Below, in pieces: positions 17,604-25,855 of a DNA stretch of 58,019 nucleotides. The notes beneath the pieces were generated by a model. The model was given only the letters and a program-made list of their open reading frames with translations, was not told the origin of the DNA and did not search any database. This DNA is from Vibrio proteolyticus NBRC 13287. Its GTDB lineage: Bacteria; Pseudomonadota; Gammaproteobacteria; Enterobacterales; Vibrionaceae. The stretch lies in the NCBI RefSeq assembly GCF_000467125.1, contig NZ_BATJ01000027.1:1-58019 (forward strand), read 5' to 3'. Every line of letters starts with the position of its first letter. Position 1 is the stretch's first letter. The translations under genes were made by a program, and so were the position numbers.

Positions 17604-18281
17604 GTGAGCGTAAAAATTCATTACCAAAACACGCATTTCATCACGAGTGCACCTGATATTCGTCATCTGCCAGAAGATGAAGGCATCGAGGTTGCGTTCG
17701 CCGGTCGCTCCAATGCGGGCAAATCCAGTTCTCTTAACCGTCTGACCAACCAAAAAAGCCTGGCAAAAACCAGTAAAACCCCCGGCCGGACACAGTTAAT
17801 CAACCTGTTTAAGGTGACCGAAGGCTGTCATATCGTCGACCTGCCGGGCTACGGCTTTGCTCAGGTGCCACTCGAAATGAAGAAAAAGTGGCAGAAGTCA
17901 CTCGGAGAATATCTGCAAAAACGTCAGTGCCTGAAAGGTCTGGTGGTACTGATGGACATCCGTCACCCGATGAAAGATCTCGATCAGCAATTGATTTACT
18001 GGGCCGTTGACTGCCAAATCCCGGTGCTGGTGCTGTTAACCAAAGCCGATAAGCTAAAAAGTGGCGCACGCAAAGCTCAGGTACTGAAAATTCGTGAAGC
18101 GGCGATGGCCTTTGGTGGCGACGTCAAAGTGGACGCTTTCTCGTCGCTCAAAGGTATCGGAGTCGATATTCTGCGTAACAAATTGGATGAGTGGTTTGCG
18201 CCCGCGCTGGCACTGCAGTTGGAAGAAGCGGCGCCCGACGATGAGCAGGGAGAAGCGCCAGCAGATGAACAGGCCGACTGA
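17604..18281 (+). CDS. engB: Ribosome biogenesis GTPase EngB (YihA/YsxC)
   Basis: Essential GTPase in 50S subunit assembly. 225 aa. G1 GRSNAGKS at about 34-41, G2 around SKTPGRTQ, G3 DLPG, G4 TKAD and G5 SSLKG are all visible. The start is GTG 17604 (VSVKIHYQNTHF), which has GGAG six bases upstream and aligns with the family N-terminus; ATG 17592 is the alternative, and a longer frame back to 17391 is spurious. Divergent from cytochrome c4. Confidence 0.95.
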   Translation: MSVKIHYQNTHFITSAPDIRHLPEDEGIEVAFAGRSNAGKSSSLNRLTNQKSLAKTSKTPGRTQLINLFKVTEGCHIVDLPGYGFAQVPLEMKKKWQKSLGEYLQKRQCLKGLVVLMDIRHPMKDLDQQLIYWAVDCQIPVLVLLTKADKLKSGARKAQVLKIREAAMAFGGDVKVDAFSSLKGIGVDILRNKLDEWFAPALALQLEEAAPDDEQGEAPADEQAD

Positions 18282-18301
18282 GCCTGCCCTAACCCGTTTC
18301 C

Positions 18302-18327
18302 AGCCCTGCCACTCGGTGGGGCTTTTT
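18302..18327 (+). terminator. Probable engB terminator
   Basis: Imperfect stem AGCC..CCAC / GTGGGGCT followed by five T at 18323-18327, about 20 bp after the engB stop. Confidence 0.65.
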
Positions 18328-18356
18328 CTTACCTGTTTGTTGATCGCCTGACCCCA

Positions 18357-18440
18357 GAAATAAAAATCCCCACCATCCTGGCGGGGCAACGGGAGAGAAA
18401 TAGGAGGTAATTATTATTATGTGACTAAGGATTCACTAAA
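18357..18440 (-). ncRNA. Putative small RNA 3' end with anti-Shine-Dalgarno tract
   Basis: On the minus strand an 8-bp stem CCCCGCCA/TGGTGGGG (one G-U pair; 18379-18386 and 18368-18375) with a GGA loop is followed by ATTTTTATTT, a good intrinsic terminator. No known minus-strand gene needs it: Spot 42 has its own terminator 350 bp upstream. Just 5' of the stem the RNA would carry ACCTCCTATTTCTCTCCC, complementary to Shine-Dalgarno sequences. The 5' end and promoter are not determined. A small RNA downstream of spf (VSsrna24) has, as I recall, been described in Aliivibrio salmonicida; homology is unchecked. Confidence 0.5.
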
Positions 18441-18733
18441 GCCGGCGATTTTTCAACCGTGCAATTTTACACTTCAACCTCTCCTTATTTGCCTCAAAGA
18501 CTCAAAGTAAGATCATGATAATCTTATAGTTAGTATCTTTAGATTGCTCATTTCGCGCCGAAATGTGGTATTAGTTTTCTTTCTGAAATAACAAAACTGT
18601 GATTGGTGATAAATTACAAAATTGTGGTTTATTACCGATCATTTCGTGACGGAAGTATCCGCGAATGAAGCAATGGACGCTGAGTCGTCTTGGCGCAGTG
18701 AAGGTGGGAGTGGTGCTCTGGCGTTGGCCCAAT

Positions 18734-18838
18734 AAAAAACGCCCCAGTCAAATACTGACTGGGGCGGCTGAATCAGCCTAATCCAATAACGTGAAACAAA
18801 AGGTCTGAAAGATAGAACATCTTACCTCTGTACCCTAC
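18734..18838 (-). ncRNA. spf: Spot 42 small RNA
   Basis: Hfq-dependent RNA of catabolite control, repressed by CRP-cAMP and acting on carbon-metabolism mRNAs. The first 35 nt from 18838 (GTAGGGTACAGAGGTAAGAT...) match E. coli Spot 42 essentially exactly. The terminator stem GCCCCAGTCA / TGACTGGGGC with its T-run ends near 18734. A -10 TACATT and -35 TTTTCA with a 17-bp spacer precede it on the minus strand. Its place between polA and engB is as in E. coli. Confidence 0.97.
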
Positions 18839-18951
18839 GCCGCTTAATGTACAACAATTGGTCAGAAATGAAAACTCTTTTTGTAGTTTTTTTTCATTAA
18901 ATTTTTATTAAGCAACATACACGTATCCAGGGCCAAGTCTTTTTTAGAGAC

Positions 18952-18980
18952 AAAAAAAAGCCAGTGTTTGTGCACTGGCT
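18952..18980 (-). terminator. polA terminator
   Basis: 8-bp stem (18973-18980 / 18959-18966) with a TTTGTG loop, followed on the minus strand by eight T. Confidence 0.92.
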
Positions 18981-19013
18981 CATATATTTTCAGACATTCA
19001 GCACAAAAAGTGG

Positions 19014-21806
19014 TTAGTGCGCTTGATCCCAGTTGTCACCATGGCCCGCTTCAGCGACCAGAGGTACATCCAACTGCGCGGCCGACTCCATCAATTCTTG
19101 TACTTTACTTTCAATTTCGGACAAAGATGACTCTTCCACTTCGAACACCAGTTCATCGTGTACCTGCATTAACAGTTTCACGCGTCCCTGGCCTTCCTGC
19201 TCAATCCAATCAGCCACCAGCAACATGGCTTTTTTGATGATGTCCGCCGCCGTACCCTGCATCGGTGCATTGATCGCCGCACGCTCAGCCGCCTTGCGAC
19301 GCATACCGTTTCGTGAAGTGATCTCCGGCAGATGCAACCGGCGGCCAAAGATAGTCTCAACGTAGCCCTGATCCGCCGCCGTACTGCGGGTGTCTTCCAT
19401 ATATTGCATCACTCCCGGGTAGCGCTCAAAGTAGGTGTCCATGTACTGCTGCGCTTCACCACGCGGAATGCCCAGCTGTTTAGCCAGACCAAACGCACTC
19501 ATGCCGTAAATCAGGCCAAAATTGACCGCTTTGGCGCGGCGGCGTTGTTCACTGGTCACGTCTTCGATGTTGACCCCAATGATCTCCGCCGCGGTCGCCG
19601 CGTGGATATCTTTACCTTGCTGGAATGCTTCCAGTAGCGCTTTGTCGCCCGACAGATGAGCCATAATCCGCAATTCAATCTGCGAGTAGTCGACCGCCAT
19701 GATTTTGTAGCCGTGCGGCGCCACAAACGCCTGACGGATCCGGCGCCCTTCCTCATTACGGATTGGAATGTTCTGCAAGTTCGGATCGGTTGAAGATAGA
19801 CGCCCTGTCGCGGTTACCGCCTGATGGTAAGAAGTATGCACTCGGCCCGTTTCAGGGTTAATCATCTTCGGCAGTTTATCGGTATAGGTGGATTTGAGTT
19901 TGGCCAGGCCACGGTATTCCAGGATCAGTTTTGGTAGTGGGTAATCGAGCGCCAGCTCCTGCAACACTTCTTCATTGGTCGATGGTGTGCCTGATGGTGT
20001 CTTCTTAACAACAGGTAAACCCATCTTCTCAAATAACAGCGCTTGCAACTGCTTAGGCGAGTTCATATTGAACTCCTGCTCAGCCACGTCGTAAGCTTGC
20101 TTCTCCAACTCGTCGAGACGCAGCGCAATTTCTTGAGACTGGGCAGCCAGCTTCATGTCATCGATCAACACCCCGGTGCGCTCAATACGTGACAGTACCG
20201 GCACCAGAGGCATCTCAATTTCGCGGTAGACACTGGCCAGCTTGTCGTCCTGTTCAATATTGGCGATCAGACGCTGATGCAAACGCAAGGTTACGTCGGC
20301 ATCTTCTGCGGCGTAAGGCGCGGCTTGTTCGAGATCGATTTGATTGAACGTCAGTTGATTCTTACCTTTCCCGGCAATCTGCTCAAAGGAAATGCAGCTG
20401 TGCTGCAAAAAGCGCAATGCCAGGCTGTCCATATCGTGCTTGCCACCCACGCTGTTGAGTACGTAAGACTCCAGCATGGTGTCGTGCTCAATGCCCTTCA
20501 TCTCAATACCGTAACGCGCCAACACGCTGGCGTCGTACTTGAGGTTCTGCCCCACTTTCGCCTGGCTGTCGTCTTCCAGAATCGGTTTCAGTTGCGCCAG
20601 TACCCAATCACGATCCAGTTGCTCGGGTGCATCCAGATAATCGTGCGCCACCGGCACATACGCCGCAACTCCGGCTTGCGTCGCAAACGACACCCCAACC
20701 AGGTCAGCGACCATGTAATCCAGGCTGTCGGTTTCGGTATCAAAGGCAAACACCTCTGCCGCTTTGAGCTGCTCCAGCCAAGTCTGGAAGCTGCTCTCAT
20801 CAAGAATGGTCTCGTAATGGCTGCGATCTATGGTCACTGCCGAAGTGTCCAGTGCCGCCTGAGCTGCGCCCCCGCTGCGGCTGCTGGTGCCGGCCTGCTC
20901 ATCCGCCTGAATCACCGGACTGCTGCCGTCCAACAACTCATTCAGCCAGGATTTGAACGCCAATTGGCTGTAGAGTTGTACCAGCTTATCAACATCCGGC
21001 TGCGCTTTCGTCAGTGACTGAGGGGTTTCTTCCAGTTCAACGTCCAGCTTGATGGTCGCCAGCTCATAAGACAGGTAAGCGTTGTCTTTGTTCTCAACCA
21101 GCTTTTTGGCCATGGTTTTCGAGCCACGAAAACCCAGCGCCGCAATGTCATCCAGTTGCTCGTAGAGGCGATTCAATCCGCCGATCCCCTGTAACAGAGC
21201 GGTGGCCGTTTTATCGCCCACGCCCGGCACACCCGGAATGTTGTCCACTTTATCGCCCATCAGCGCCAGATAATCGATGATCAGTTCCGGTGGAATACCA
21301 AACTTTTCCACCACGCCTTCACGATCCATCACTACATTGGTCATGGTGTTGATCAACGTCACGTTGTCATCGACCAGCTGCGCCATGTCTTTGTCACCGG
21401 TACTGATCAACACAGGCATGCCCGCCTGAGACGCCTGATGCGCCAGCGTGCCGATCACGTCATCGGCTTCCACCCCGGGGATCACGATCAAAGGCAATCC
21501 CATCGCACGAATCACCTCATGCAAAGGTTCAATTTGGCAACGCAGATCGTCTGGCATCGGCGGACGGTTGGCTTTGTATTCCGGATACATATCATCACGG
21601 AAGGTTTTGCCTTTGGCATCAAACACCACCGCGATGCGATCCGAGGAGAACTGGCGCATCATGCTGCGCAGCATGTTGACCACGCCATACACCGCGTTGG
21701 TCGGGATCTCACCATTGCTCATCGTGCCCGGATAGGCATGAAACGCGCGATAAAGGTACGAAGAGCCGTCGATAAGAATCAACGGATTATCAGGAATACT
21801 GGCCAT
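19014..21806 (-). CDS. polA: DNA polymerase I
   Basis: Removes RNA primers and fills gaps in replication and repair. 930 aa with three domains in order: 5'-3' exonuclease (1-300, with ADDVIGTLA and the helix-hairpin-helix GVPGVGDKTA), a 3'-5' proofreading domain (about 330-520) with its catalytic pair intact in FDTETDSLD, and the polymerase domain with motif A DYSQIELR, motif B around RRRAKAVNFGLIYGMS and motif C VHDELVFE. All catalytic carboxylates are present. The upstream region carries DnaA-type boxes and a GATC cluster. Confidence 0.98.
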   Translation of the reverse strand: MASIPDNPLILIDGSSYLYRAFHAYPGTMSNGEIPTNAVYGVVNMLRSMMRQFSSDRIAVVFDAKGKTFRDDMYPEYKANRPPMPDDLRCQIEPLHEVIRAMGLPLIVIPGVEADDVIGTLAHQASQAGMPVLISTGDKDMAQLVDDNVTLINTMTNVVMDREGVVEKFGIPPELIIDYLALMGDKVDNIPGVPGVGDKTATALLQGIGGLNRLYEQLDDIAALGFRGSKTMAKKLVENKDNAYLSYELATIKLDVELEETPQSLTKAQPDVDKLVQLYSQLAFKSWLNELLDGSSPVIQADEQAGTSSRSGGAAQAALDTSAVTIDRSHYETILDESSFQTWLEQLKAAEVFAFDTETDSLDYMVADLVGVSFATQAGVAAYVPVAHDYLDAPEQLDRDWVLAQLKPILEDDSQAKVGQNLKYDASVLARYGIEMKGIEHDTMLESYVLNSVGGKHDMDSLALRFLQHSCISFEQIAGKGKNQLTFNQIDLEQAAPYAAEDADVTLRLHQRLIANIEQDDKLASVYREIEMPLVPVLSRIERTGVLIDDMKLAAQSQEIALRLDELEKQAYDVAEQEFNMNSPKQLQALLFEKMGLPVVKKTPSGTPSTNEEVLQELALDYPLPKLILEYRGLAKLKSTYTDKLPKMINPETGRVHTSYHQAVTATGRLSSTDPNLQNIPIRNEEGRRIRQAFVAPHGYKIMAVDYSQIELRIMAHLSGDKALLEAFQQGKDIHAATAAEIIGVNIEDVTSEQRRRAKAVNFGLIYGMSAFGLAKQLGIPRGEAQQYMDTYFERYPGVMQYMEDTRSTAADQGYVETIFGRRLHLPEITSRNGMRRKAAERAAINAPMQGTAADIIKKAMLLVADWIEQEGQGRVKLLMQVHDELVFEVEESSLSEIESKVQELMESAAQLDVPLVAEAGHGDNWDQAH

Positions 21807-21913
21807 AATTTAGAGTATCCAAACATAAGCGTAAAAAGAGCTGCTTAGGATGCCATGACTGCCGGGATGAATCCATTTTAACTCGGTGAACCTTACTCAC
21901 ACATTTGCTTAAC

Positions 21914-22088
21914 GATCCAGCGCCACCACGCCCCACCTGTGGATAACTCTGTTTATATTATTTATCCACTGGTTTTTTTTTATCACTCAAACTGTCTTAA
22001 TCTAAATTTAATGCCATGAATATTAACGAAAAATAAGAAGATCGATCCCCTCACCCACGATCCTCACACGATCTTCGCTTGTGGAAAA
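21914..22088. other. DnaA-box and GATC cluster upstream of polA
   Basis: TGTGGATAA at 21938-21946 is a perfect DnaA box. An inverted copy TTATCCACT at 21962-21970 and TGTGGAAAA at 22080-22088 each differ by one base from consensus. Five GATC sites lie nearby (21914, 22040, 22044, 22059, 22070), four of them within 34 bp. The rest of 21807-22143 shows no gene. Confidence 0.6.
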
Positions 22089-22143
22089 GACCCTTGGTGC
22101 CCTTTTGCCCACCTCATCCGGACTGCGCTCAAATAACGGGCAT

Positions 22144-22370
22144 AAAAAAAGCGACATCCTAAGATGTCGCCTAGCAAAAAGGGGTCAAAGCTTTCTTCAT
22201 TAAGAATGGTCATGCTTTGCCATAAAGCTATAAATTACACTGGAAGCAATGTGAGCAATGTCGTGTCAAAAAGAATGCGTGCAAGCTCAGAAAGTGCTGT
22301 CTCATCACCTTTCAACCCAAAGTTAAGCGGTAAATCAACGTCCTTGTGAACTTTCCTCATTCCCTAAGAC
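22144..22370 (-). ncRNA. ryhB: RyhB small RNA (Vibrio long form)
   Basis: Iron-starvation RNA that with Hfq represses iron-using protein mRNAs. The minus strand contains the RyhB core ACGACATTGCTCACATTGCT (within 22238-22267), the same as in E. coli. The transcript is about 227 nt from the predicted start near 22370 to the terminator (GATGTCGC / GCGACATC, 22151-22170, then T7), fitting the unusually long V. cholerae RyhB. Neighbours hemB and polA also match V. cholerae. Transcription is Fur-repressed through the adjacent box. Confidence 0.95.
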
Positions 22371-22373
22371 GAG

Positions 22374-22406
22374 ATTAATAATAATCATTCTCATTTAAGT
22401 CGTCAA
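22374..22406 (-). promoter_or_regulatory. ryhB promoter overlapped by Fur box
   Basis: On the minus strand -35 TTGACG (22401-22406), a 17-bp spacer and -10 TATTAT (22378-22383). The spacer and -10 contain GAGAATGATTATTATT (22377-22392), a good match to the Fur box, so iron-loaded Fur would block RNA polymerase directly. Confidence 0.88.
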
Positions 22407-22409
22407 CAG

Positions 22410-22434
22410 TTAAATGAGAAAAAATCTCATTTAA
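22410..22434. terminator. AT-rich hairpin at the GNAT gene 3' end
   Basis: 10-bp inverted repeat TTAAATGAGA / TCTCATTTAA (22410-22419 / 22425-22434) with an A5 loop. It contains the GNAT stop codon and abuts the ryhB -35. T-runs follow the arm on the plus strand (22435-22440) but not on the minus strand, so its use as a GNAT terminator is uncertain. Confidence 0.5.
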
Positions 22435-22883
22435 TTTTTTATCACCGGAGACAAGGTTTTCACAAAGTGAATTCGGGCATCTTCCAGTGGTTGGTGTGGC
22501 TCAAAACCGGCAATCAGATATTGGTTACGCAGCAGCAAACGTAGCATGGCCGGAAACTGGTTACGGGATTTGACGGTGATCCGGCGATAACCCTGTGCAC
22601 ACGCCCACTGCTCTTGCACATCCAGCAGTTGTTGCGCGACACCTTTGTTTCTTGCCAGCGGCGACACACCACCAAACCAACTGTAAAACGTGTCAGCGTC
22701 GAGCTGATAACCGAGCTTAAATCCCAGTAGCTCCCCTGCCTCTTCCGCCACCAGCGTCAGGTGTGGTTTGTCCGCAATCCGCTCTTTAAGCGTCGCGACA
22801 CTCTCCCCTTGCGCAAATTCCGCAATCTGCTCAACCACCTGAATGACTTCTTGCAATGATCCCTGACGAATCGTCACCGCCAT
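22431..22883 (-). CDS. GNAT-family N-acetyltransferase
   Basis: 150-aa single-domain acetyltransferase of unknown substrate. The acetyl-CoA pyrophosphate loop is visible as ARNKGVAQQLLD (motif A, R-x-x-G-x-A) after the beta-4 strand with FYSWFGGVSP; motif B follows at YRRITVKSRNQFPAMLRLLLR. Start at ATG 22883 is chosen because AGGAG lies seven bases upstream; a GTG at 22898 overlaps that site. Downstream of hemB on the same strand. Confidence 0.82.
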   Translation of the reverse strand: MAVTIRQGSLQEVIQVVEQIAEFAQGESVATLKERIADKPHLTLVAEEAGELLGFKLGYQLDADTFYSWFGGVSPLARNKGVAQQLLDVQEQWACAQGYRRITVKSRNQFPAMLRLLLRNQYLIAGFEPHQPLEDARIHFVKTLSPVIKN

Positions 22884-22964
22884 GTTTCTTCTCCTCACTC
22901 CATCATAACGAAACAGGCCGGCACGAGGCCGACCTGATGAGTCTGTTTTCAGCAGCGCGGAGGC

Positions 22965-24008
22965 TTAGTCCCGCTTCAGAAACTTCGCTGTTTCAGCGTT
23001 CTCCGCAGCCAGCCATTCGGCGACGTCTTTCGCAAAGTAAGTCAGGATACCGTCGGCACCGGCGCGCTTAAAGCACAGCAACGATTCCATCACAATCTCC
23101 TGTTCTTTCAGCCAGCCGTTCTGAATCGCGGCTTTGTGCATCGCGTATTCACCGGATACCTGATACGCAAACGTCGGCACCTGCAGTTCGGTTTTGACCC
23201 GGCGCACGACATCCAGATACGGCATACCCGGTTTAACCATTACCATGTCAGCCCCTTCAGTGACATCCATCGCCACTTCGTACAACGCTTCATCGCTGTT
23301 GGCCGGATCCATCTGGTACGTTTTCTTATTGCCACCTTTCAGGTTCGACGATGAGCCGACCGCATCACGGAACGGGCCGTAGTAAGCCGATGCGTACTTC
23401 GCTGAGTACGCCATGATCTGGGTGTGGATGTAACCCGCTTCTTCCAGCGCTGCGCGAATTTTTCCGATACGTCCGTCCATCATGTCAGACGGTGCCACCA
23501 CGTCTGCGCCCGCTTCCGCGTGCGACAGTGCCTGTTTGATCAGCACTTCAGTGGTCTCGTCATTGATGACGTAACCGTCTTCATCAATGATGCCGTCCTG
23601 GCCGTGGGTCGTAAACGGATCGAGTGCGACGTCGGTGATCACACCAATTTCCGGCACGTGCTCTTTCAGCAGGCGGACGGCGCGCTGAACCAGACCATCA
23701 GGATTGTGTGCTTCAGTCGCACACAGGCTTTTCGCATCTTGATTCACCACCGGAAACAGAGCAATAGCAGGAACACCAAGCTGCGCCAGGTACTGTGCTT
23801 CTTCCAGCATCAGGTCAATCGACAGGCGCTCAACGCCCGGCATCGATTCCACCGGCTCGCGGCGGTCTTTCCCCATCAGAATAAACATCGGGTAGATCAG
23901 GTCGTTCGCCGACAACTGGTTTTCCGCCACCAGGCGACGGCTGAAATCGTGTTTACGAACGCGGCGCAGACGGCGCCCAGGGAACTGGCCTAGAATGGAT
24001 ACTGACAC
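22965..24008 (-). CDS. hemB: Porphobilinogen synthase (delta-aminolevulinic acid dehydratase)
   Basis: Condenses two 5-aminolevulinate molecules to porphobilinogen in haem synthesis. 347 aa from GTG 24008, which has AAGGAG in good position (an ATG at 24050 is less likely). The two active-site lysines lie in MAYSAKYAS and VMVKPGMPY. The metal region reads DVALDPFTTHGQDG, with aspartate and alanine instead of the zinc cysteines of E. coli HemB, so this is the magnesium-type enzyme known from Pseudomonas. Confidence 0.96.
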   Translation of the reverse strand: MSVSILGQFPGRRLRRVRKHDFSRRLVAENQLSANDLIYPMFILMGKDRREPVESMPGVERLSIDLMLEEAQYLAQLGVPAIALFPVVNQDAKSLCATEAHNPDGLVQRAVRLLKEHVPEIGVITDVALDPFTTHGQDGIIDEDGYVINDETTEVLIKQALSHAEAGADVVAPSDMMDGRIGKIRAALEEAGYIHTQIMAYSAKYASAYYGPFRDAVGSSSNLKGGNKKTYQMDPANSDEALYEVAMDVTEGADMVMVKPGMPYLDVVRRVKTELQVPTFAYQVSGEYAMHKAAIQNGWLKEQEIVMESLLCFKRAGADGILTYFAKDVAEWLAAENAETAKFLKRD

Positions 24009-24151
24009 TCTATTCTCCTTATCTGGTGCAAGTGCTAGGACCGAAATCATAACACTCTCGCTTTTTCACGCTAGGGACAAACGGCAAAAATCCCAAAACG
24101 ATCTATCAGTCTTATTGCTTATGCTCTGTTTTGCATTAAGGTCACGCCAGT

Positions 24152-24181
24152 TTGAGCCAGGCCCCGTGGCTGTTTTATACT
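24152..24181 (+). promoter_or_regulatory. Probable tatD promoter
   Basis: TTGAGC (24152-24157), an 18-bp spacer and TATACT (24176-24181), 27 bp before the start codon. Assigned by eye. Confidence 0.5.
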
Positions 24182-24208
24182 AAGCCTAATCACTCAGGAG
24201 AGACACCC

Positions 24209-24973
24209 ATGATCGACACCCACGCCCATATTTACGCCTCTGAATTTGACCACGACCGTGATGAGGTGGTGCAGCGCGCGCTGGCGCAGGGCATTGAGCA
24301 CATTCTGTTACCCAACATCGATCTGGACTCCATTGAACCGATGCTCAAAACCGAAGCGGCCTACCCACAGGTGTGTCGTTCGATGATGGGCCTGCACCCG
24401 TGTTACGTCGATAGCAAGGTTGACCAGACACTGGCCACCATCGAAAGCTGGTTTGAGCAGCACCCGTTTATCGCGGTGGGGGAAATCGGCATTGACCTTT
24501 ACTGGGACAAAACCTTCCGTGCAGAGCAGGAAAAAGCCTTCGTCACCCAGCTGAACTGGGCCAAACAGCGCCAGTTACCAGTGGTGATCCACACCCGTGA
24601 TTCGATTGAGGAAACGCTGACCTTACTGGCGCAGGAGCAAGACGGTTCGCTGCGCGGCGTGTTTCACTGCTTTGGCGGTAGTCTGGCACAAGCGCAAGCC
24701 ATCAACGGGCTAGGTTTCCACCTGGGTCTCGGCGGTGTGTCTACCTTCAAAAACGGCGGTATGGATAACGTGATTCCGCATCTGGATATGGATTACGTCA
24801 TCCTGGAAACCGACTGTCCGTACCTGGCTCCGGTGCCGCATCGTGGCAAACGTAACGAGCCGGCGTACACACAGTTGGTTGCGCAGCGCATCGCCCAATT
24901 GCGGGAGATCGGTCTCGACGAGGTCGACAACCTGACCACAGATAACGCCAAAACCCTGTTCAATCTCAGATAA
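24209..24973 (+). CDS. tatD: TatD-family metal-dependent hydrolase / DNase
   Basis: Two-metal TIM-barrel nuclease (254 aa). Metal ligands are visible in order: HAH near the N-terminus (MIDTHAHI), the glutamate of VGEIGIDL, the histidine of VVIHTRDS, the histidine of VFHCFGG and the aspartate of ETDCPYLAP. E. coli TatD is a 3'-5' DNase linked to oxidative DNA repair and is not needed for Tat export. Start ATG 24209 has AGGAG upstream. Here tatD converges on tatC rather than following it. Confidence 0.9.
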   Translation: MIDTHAHIYASEFDHDRDEVVQRALAQGIEHILLPNIDLDSIEPMLKTEAAYPQVCRSMMGLHPCYVDSKVDQTLATIESWFEQHPFIAVGEIGIDLYWDKTFRAEQEKAFVTQLNWAKQRQLPVVIHTRDSIEETLTLLAQEQDGSLRGVFHCFGGSLAQAQAINGLGFHLGLGGVSTFKNGGMDNVIPHLDMDYVILETDCPYLAPVPHRGKRNEPAYTQLVAQRIAQLREIGLDEVDNLTTDNAKTLFNLR

Positions 24974-24991
24974 GCTCTTTTCTCCAGGTAC

Positions 24992-25020
24992 AAAAAAGGC
25001 TGGCACTGGCCAGCCTTTTT
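24992..25020. terminator. Bidirectional terminator between tatD and tatC
   Basis: Stem GGCTGGC / GCCAGCC (24998-25004 / 25009-25015) flanked by six A and five T. Confidence 0.92.
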
Positions 25021-25037
25021 GCGCGTCGGGTGACGCA

Positions 25038-25790
25038 TTACTCTTCCGCCGCCGCTTCGCCGTCGTCACTCTTGCGAGTATAAAAGCGCGCAAAGAACAG
25101 ACCGATTTCAAACAACAGGCACATCGGAATCGCCAGCAGAGTCTGAGAAATCATATCCGGCGGCGTCAGCAGCATCCCGACCACAAACGCCGCCACAATA
25201 ATATAGGGACGCTTTTCTTTCAGGCTTTGAGGATCGGTTGCCCCAGTCCAGCACAGCAGAATGATCGCTACAGGCACTTCAAAGGCGATGCCAAACGCCA
25301 TGAACAGTGCCAGCACAAAATCCAGATAACTGGCAATGTCGGTTGCAAACTCCACCCCGCCCAGAGAGATGGCGGTAAAGAAACCGAACACCAGCGGAAA
25401 CACCACAAAGTAGGCAAACGCCACCCCGCAGTAAAACAGCAACGAGCTGGAAAACATCAATGGCATGATCAGCCGACGTTCGTGCTTATACAAACCGGGC
25501 GCGACAAACGCCCACACCTGATAAAGAATAAACGGCACGGCCACAAACACTGACGCAATCAGCGTCAGTTTGAGTGGCGTGAAAAACGGCGATGCCACAT
25601 CGGTGGCGATCATGGTCGCGCCGGCCGGCAGTTTCTCAACCAGAGGTTTGGAAACAAATTCATAAATATTGCCGGAGAAATACACCAACCCGACAAACAC
25701 CACCACCACGGCGACAATGCATCGCAGCAAGCGATCACGCAGTTCGAGCAAGTGGCTGATTAAAGGCTGTGTCTGCTCTACCGAAGACAT
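25038..25790 (-). CDS. tatC: Twin-arginine translocase receptor subunit TatC
   Basis: Six-helix inner-membrane receptor that binds twin-arginine signal peptides with TatB. 250 aa. Start MSSVEQTQPLISHLLELRDRL at 25790 matches the family N-terminus and has GAGG six bases upstream; ATG 25802 is an alternative. The conserved loop sequence before TM3 (FVAPGLYKHERR) and the LTPPDMISQ segment are present. Last gene of the ubi-tat run, separated from tatB by a terminator-like hairpin. Confidence 0.95.
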   Translation of the reverse strand: MSSVEQTQPLISHLLELRDRLLRCIVAVVVVFVGLVYFSGNIYEFVSKPLVEKLPAGATMIATDVASPFFTPLKLTLIASVFVAVPFILYQVWAFVAPGLYKHERRLIMPLMFSSSLLFYCGVAFAYFVVFPLVFGFFTAISLGGVEFATDIASYLDFVLALFMAFGIAFEVPVAIILLCWTGATDPQSLKEKRPYIIVAAFVVGMLLTPPDMISQTLLAIPMCLLFEIGLFFARFYTRKSDDGEAAAEE

Positions 25791-25814
25791 GGCAAACCTC
25801 ATTCAAAAAAGATC

Positions 25815-25845
25815 AAAAAAGAGCCGCATCCCTATGCAGCTCTTT
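25815..25845 (-). terminator. Terminator-like hairpin between tatB and tatC
   Basis: On the minus strand the arms 25834-25845 and 25818-25829 pair over 12 positions with one G-U pair and an AGGG loop, followed by a T-run (complement of 25815-25820). It has the full form of an intrinsic terminator but lies between two genes of one operon, so it probably attenuates tatC. Confidence 0.75.
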
Positions 25846-25855
25846 GGTCATAAGA

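Noticed and set aside
18402..18423. Strong plus-strand AGGAGG followed by ATG
   Set aside because: The ATG is followed at once by TGA, so no peptide is made. The purine tract is better explained as the complement of the putative minus-strand RNA.
22164..22349. Small plus-strand frame
   Set aside because: Antisense to RyhB, no ribosome-binding site or similarity.
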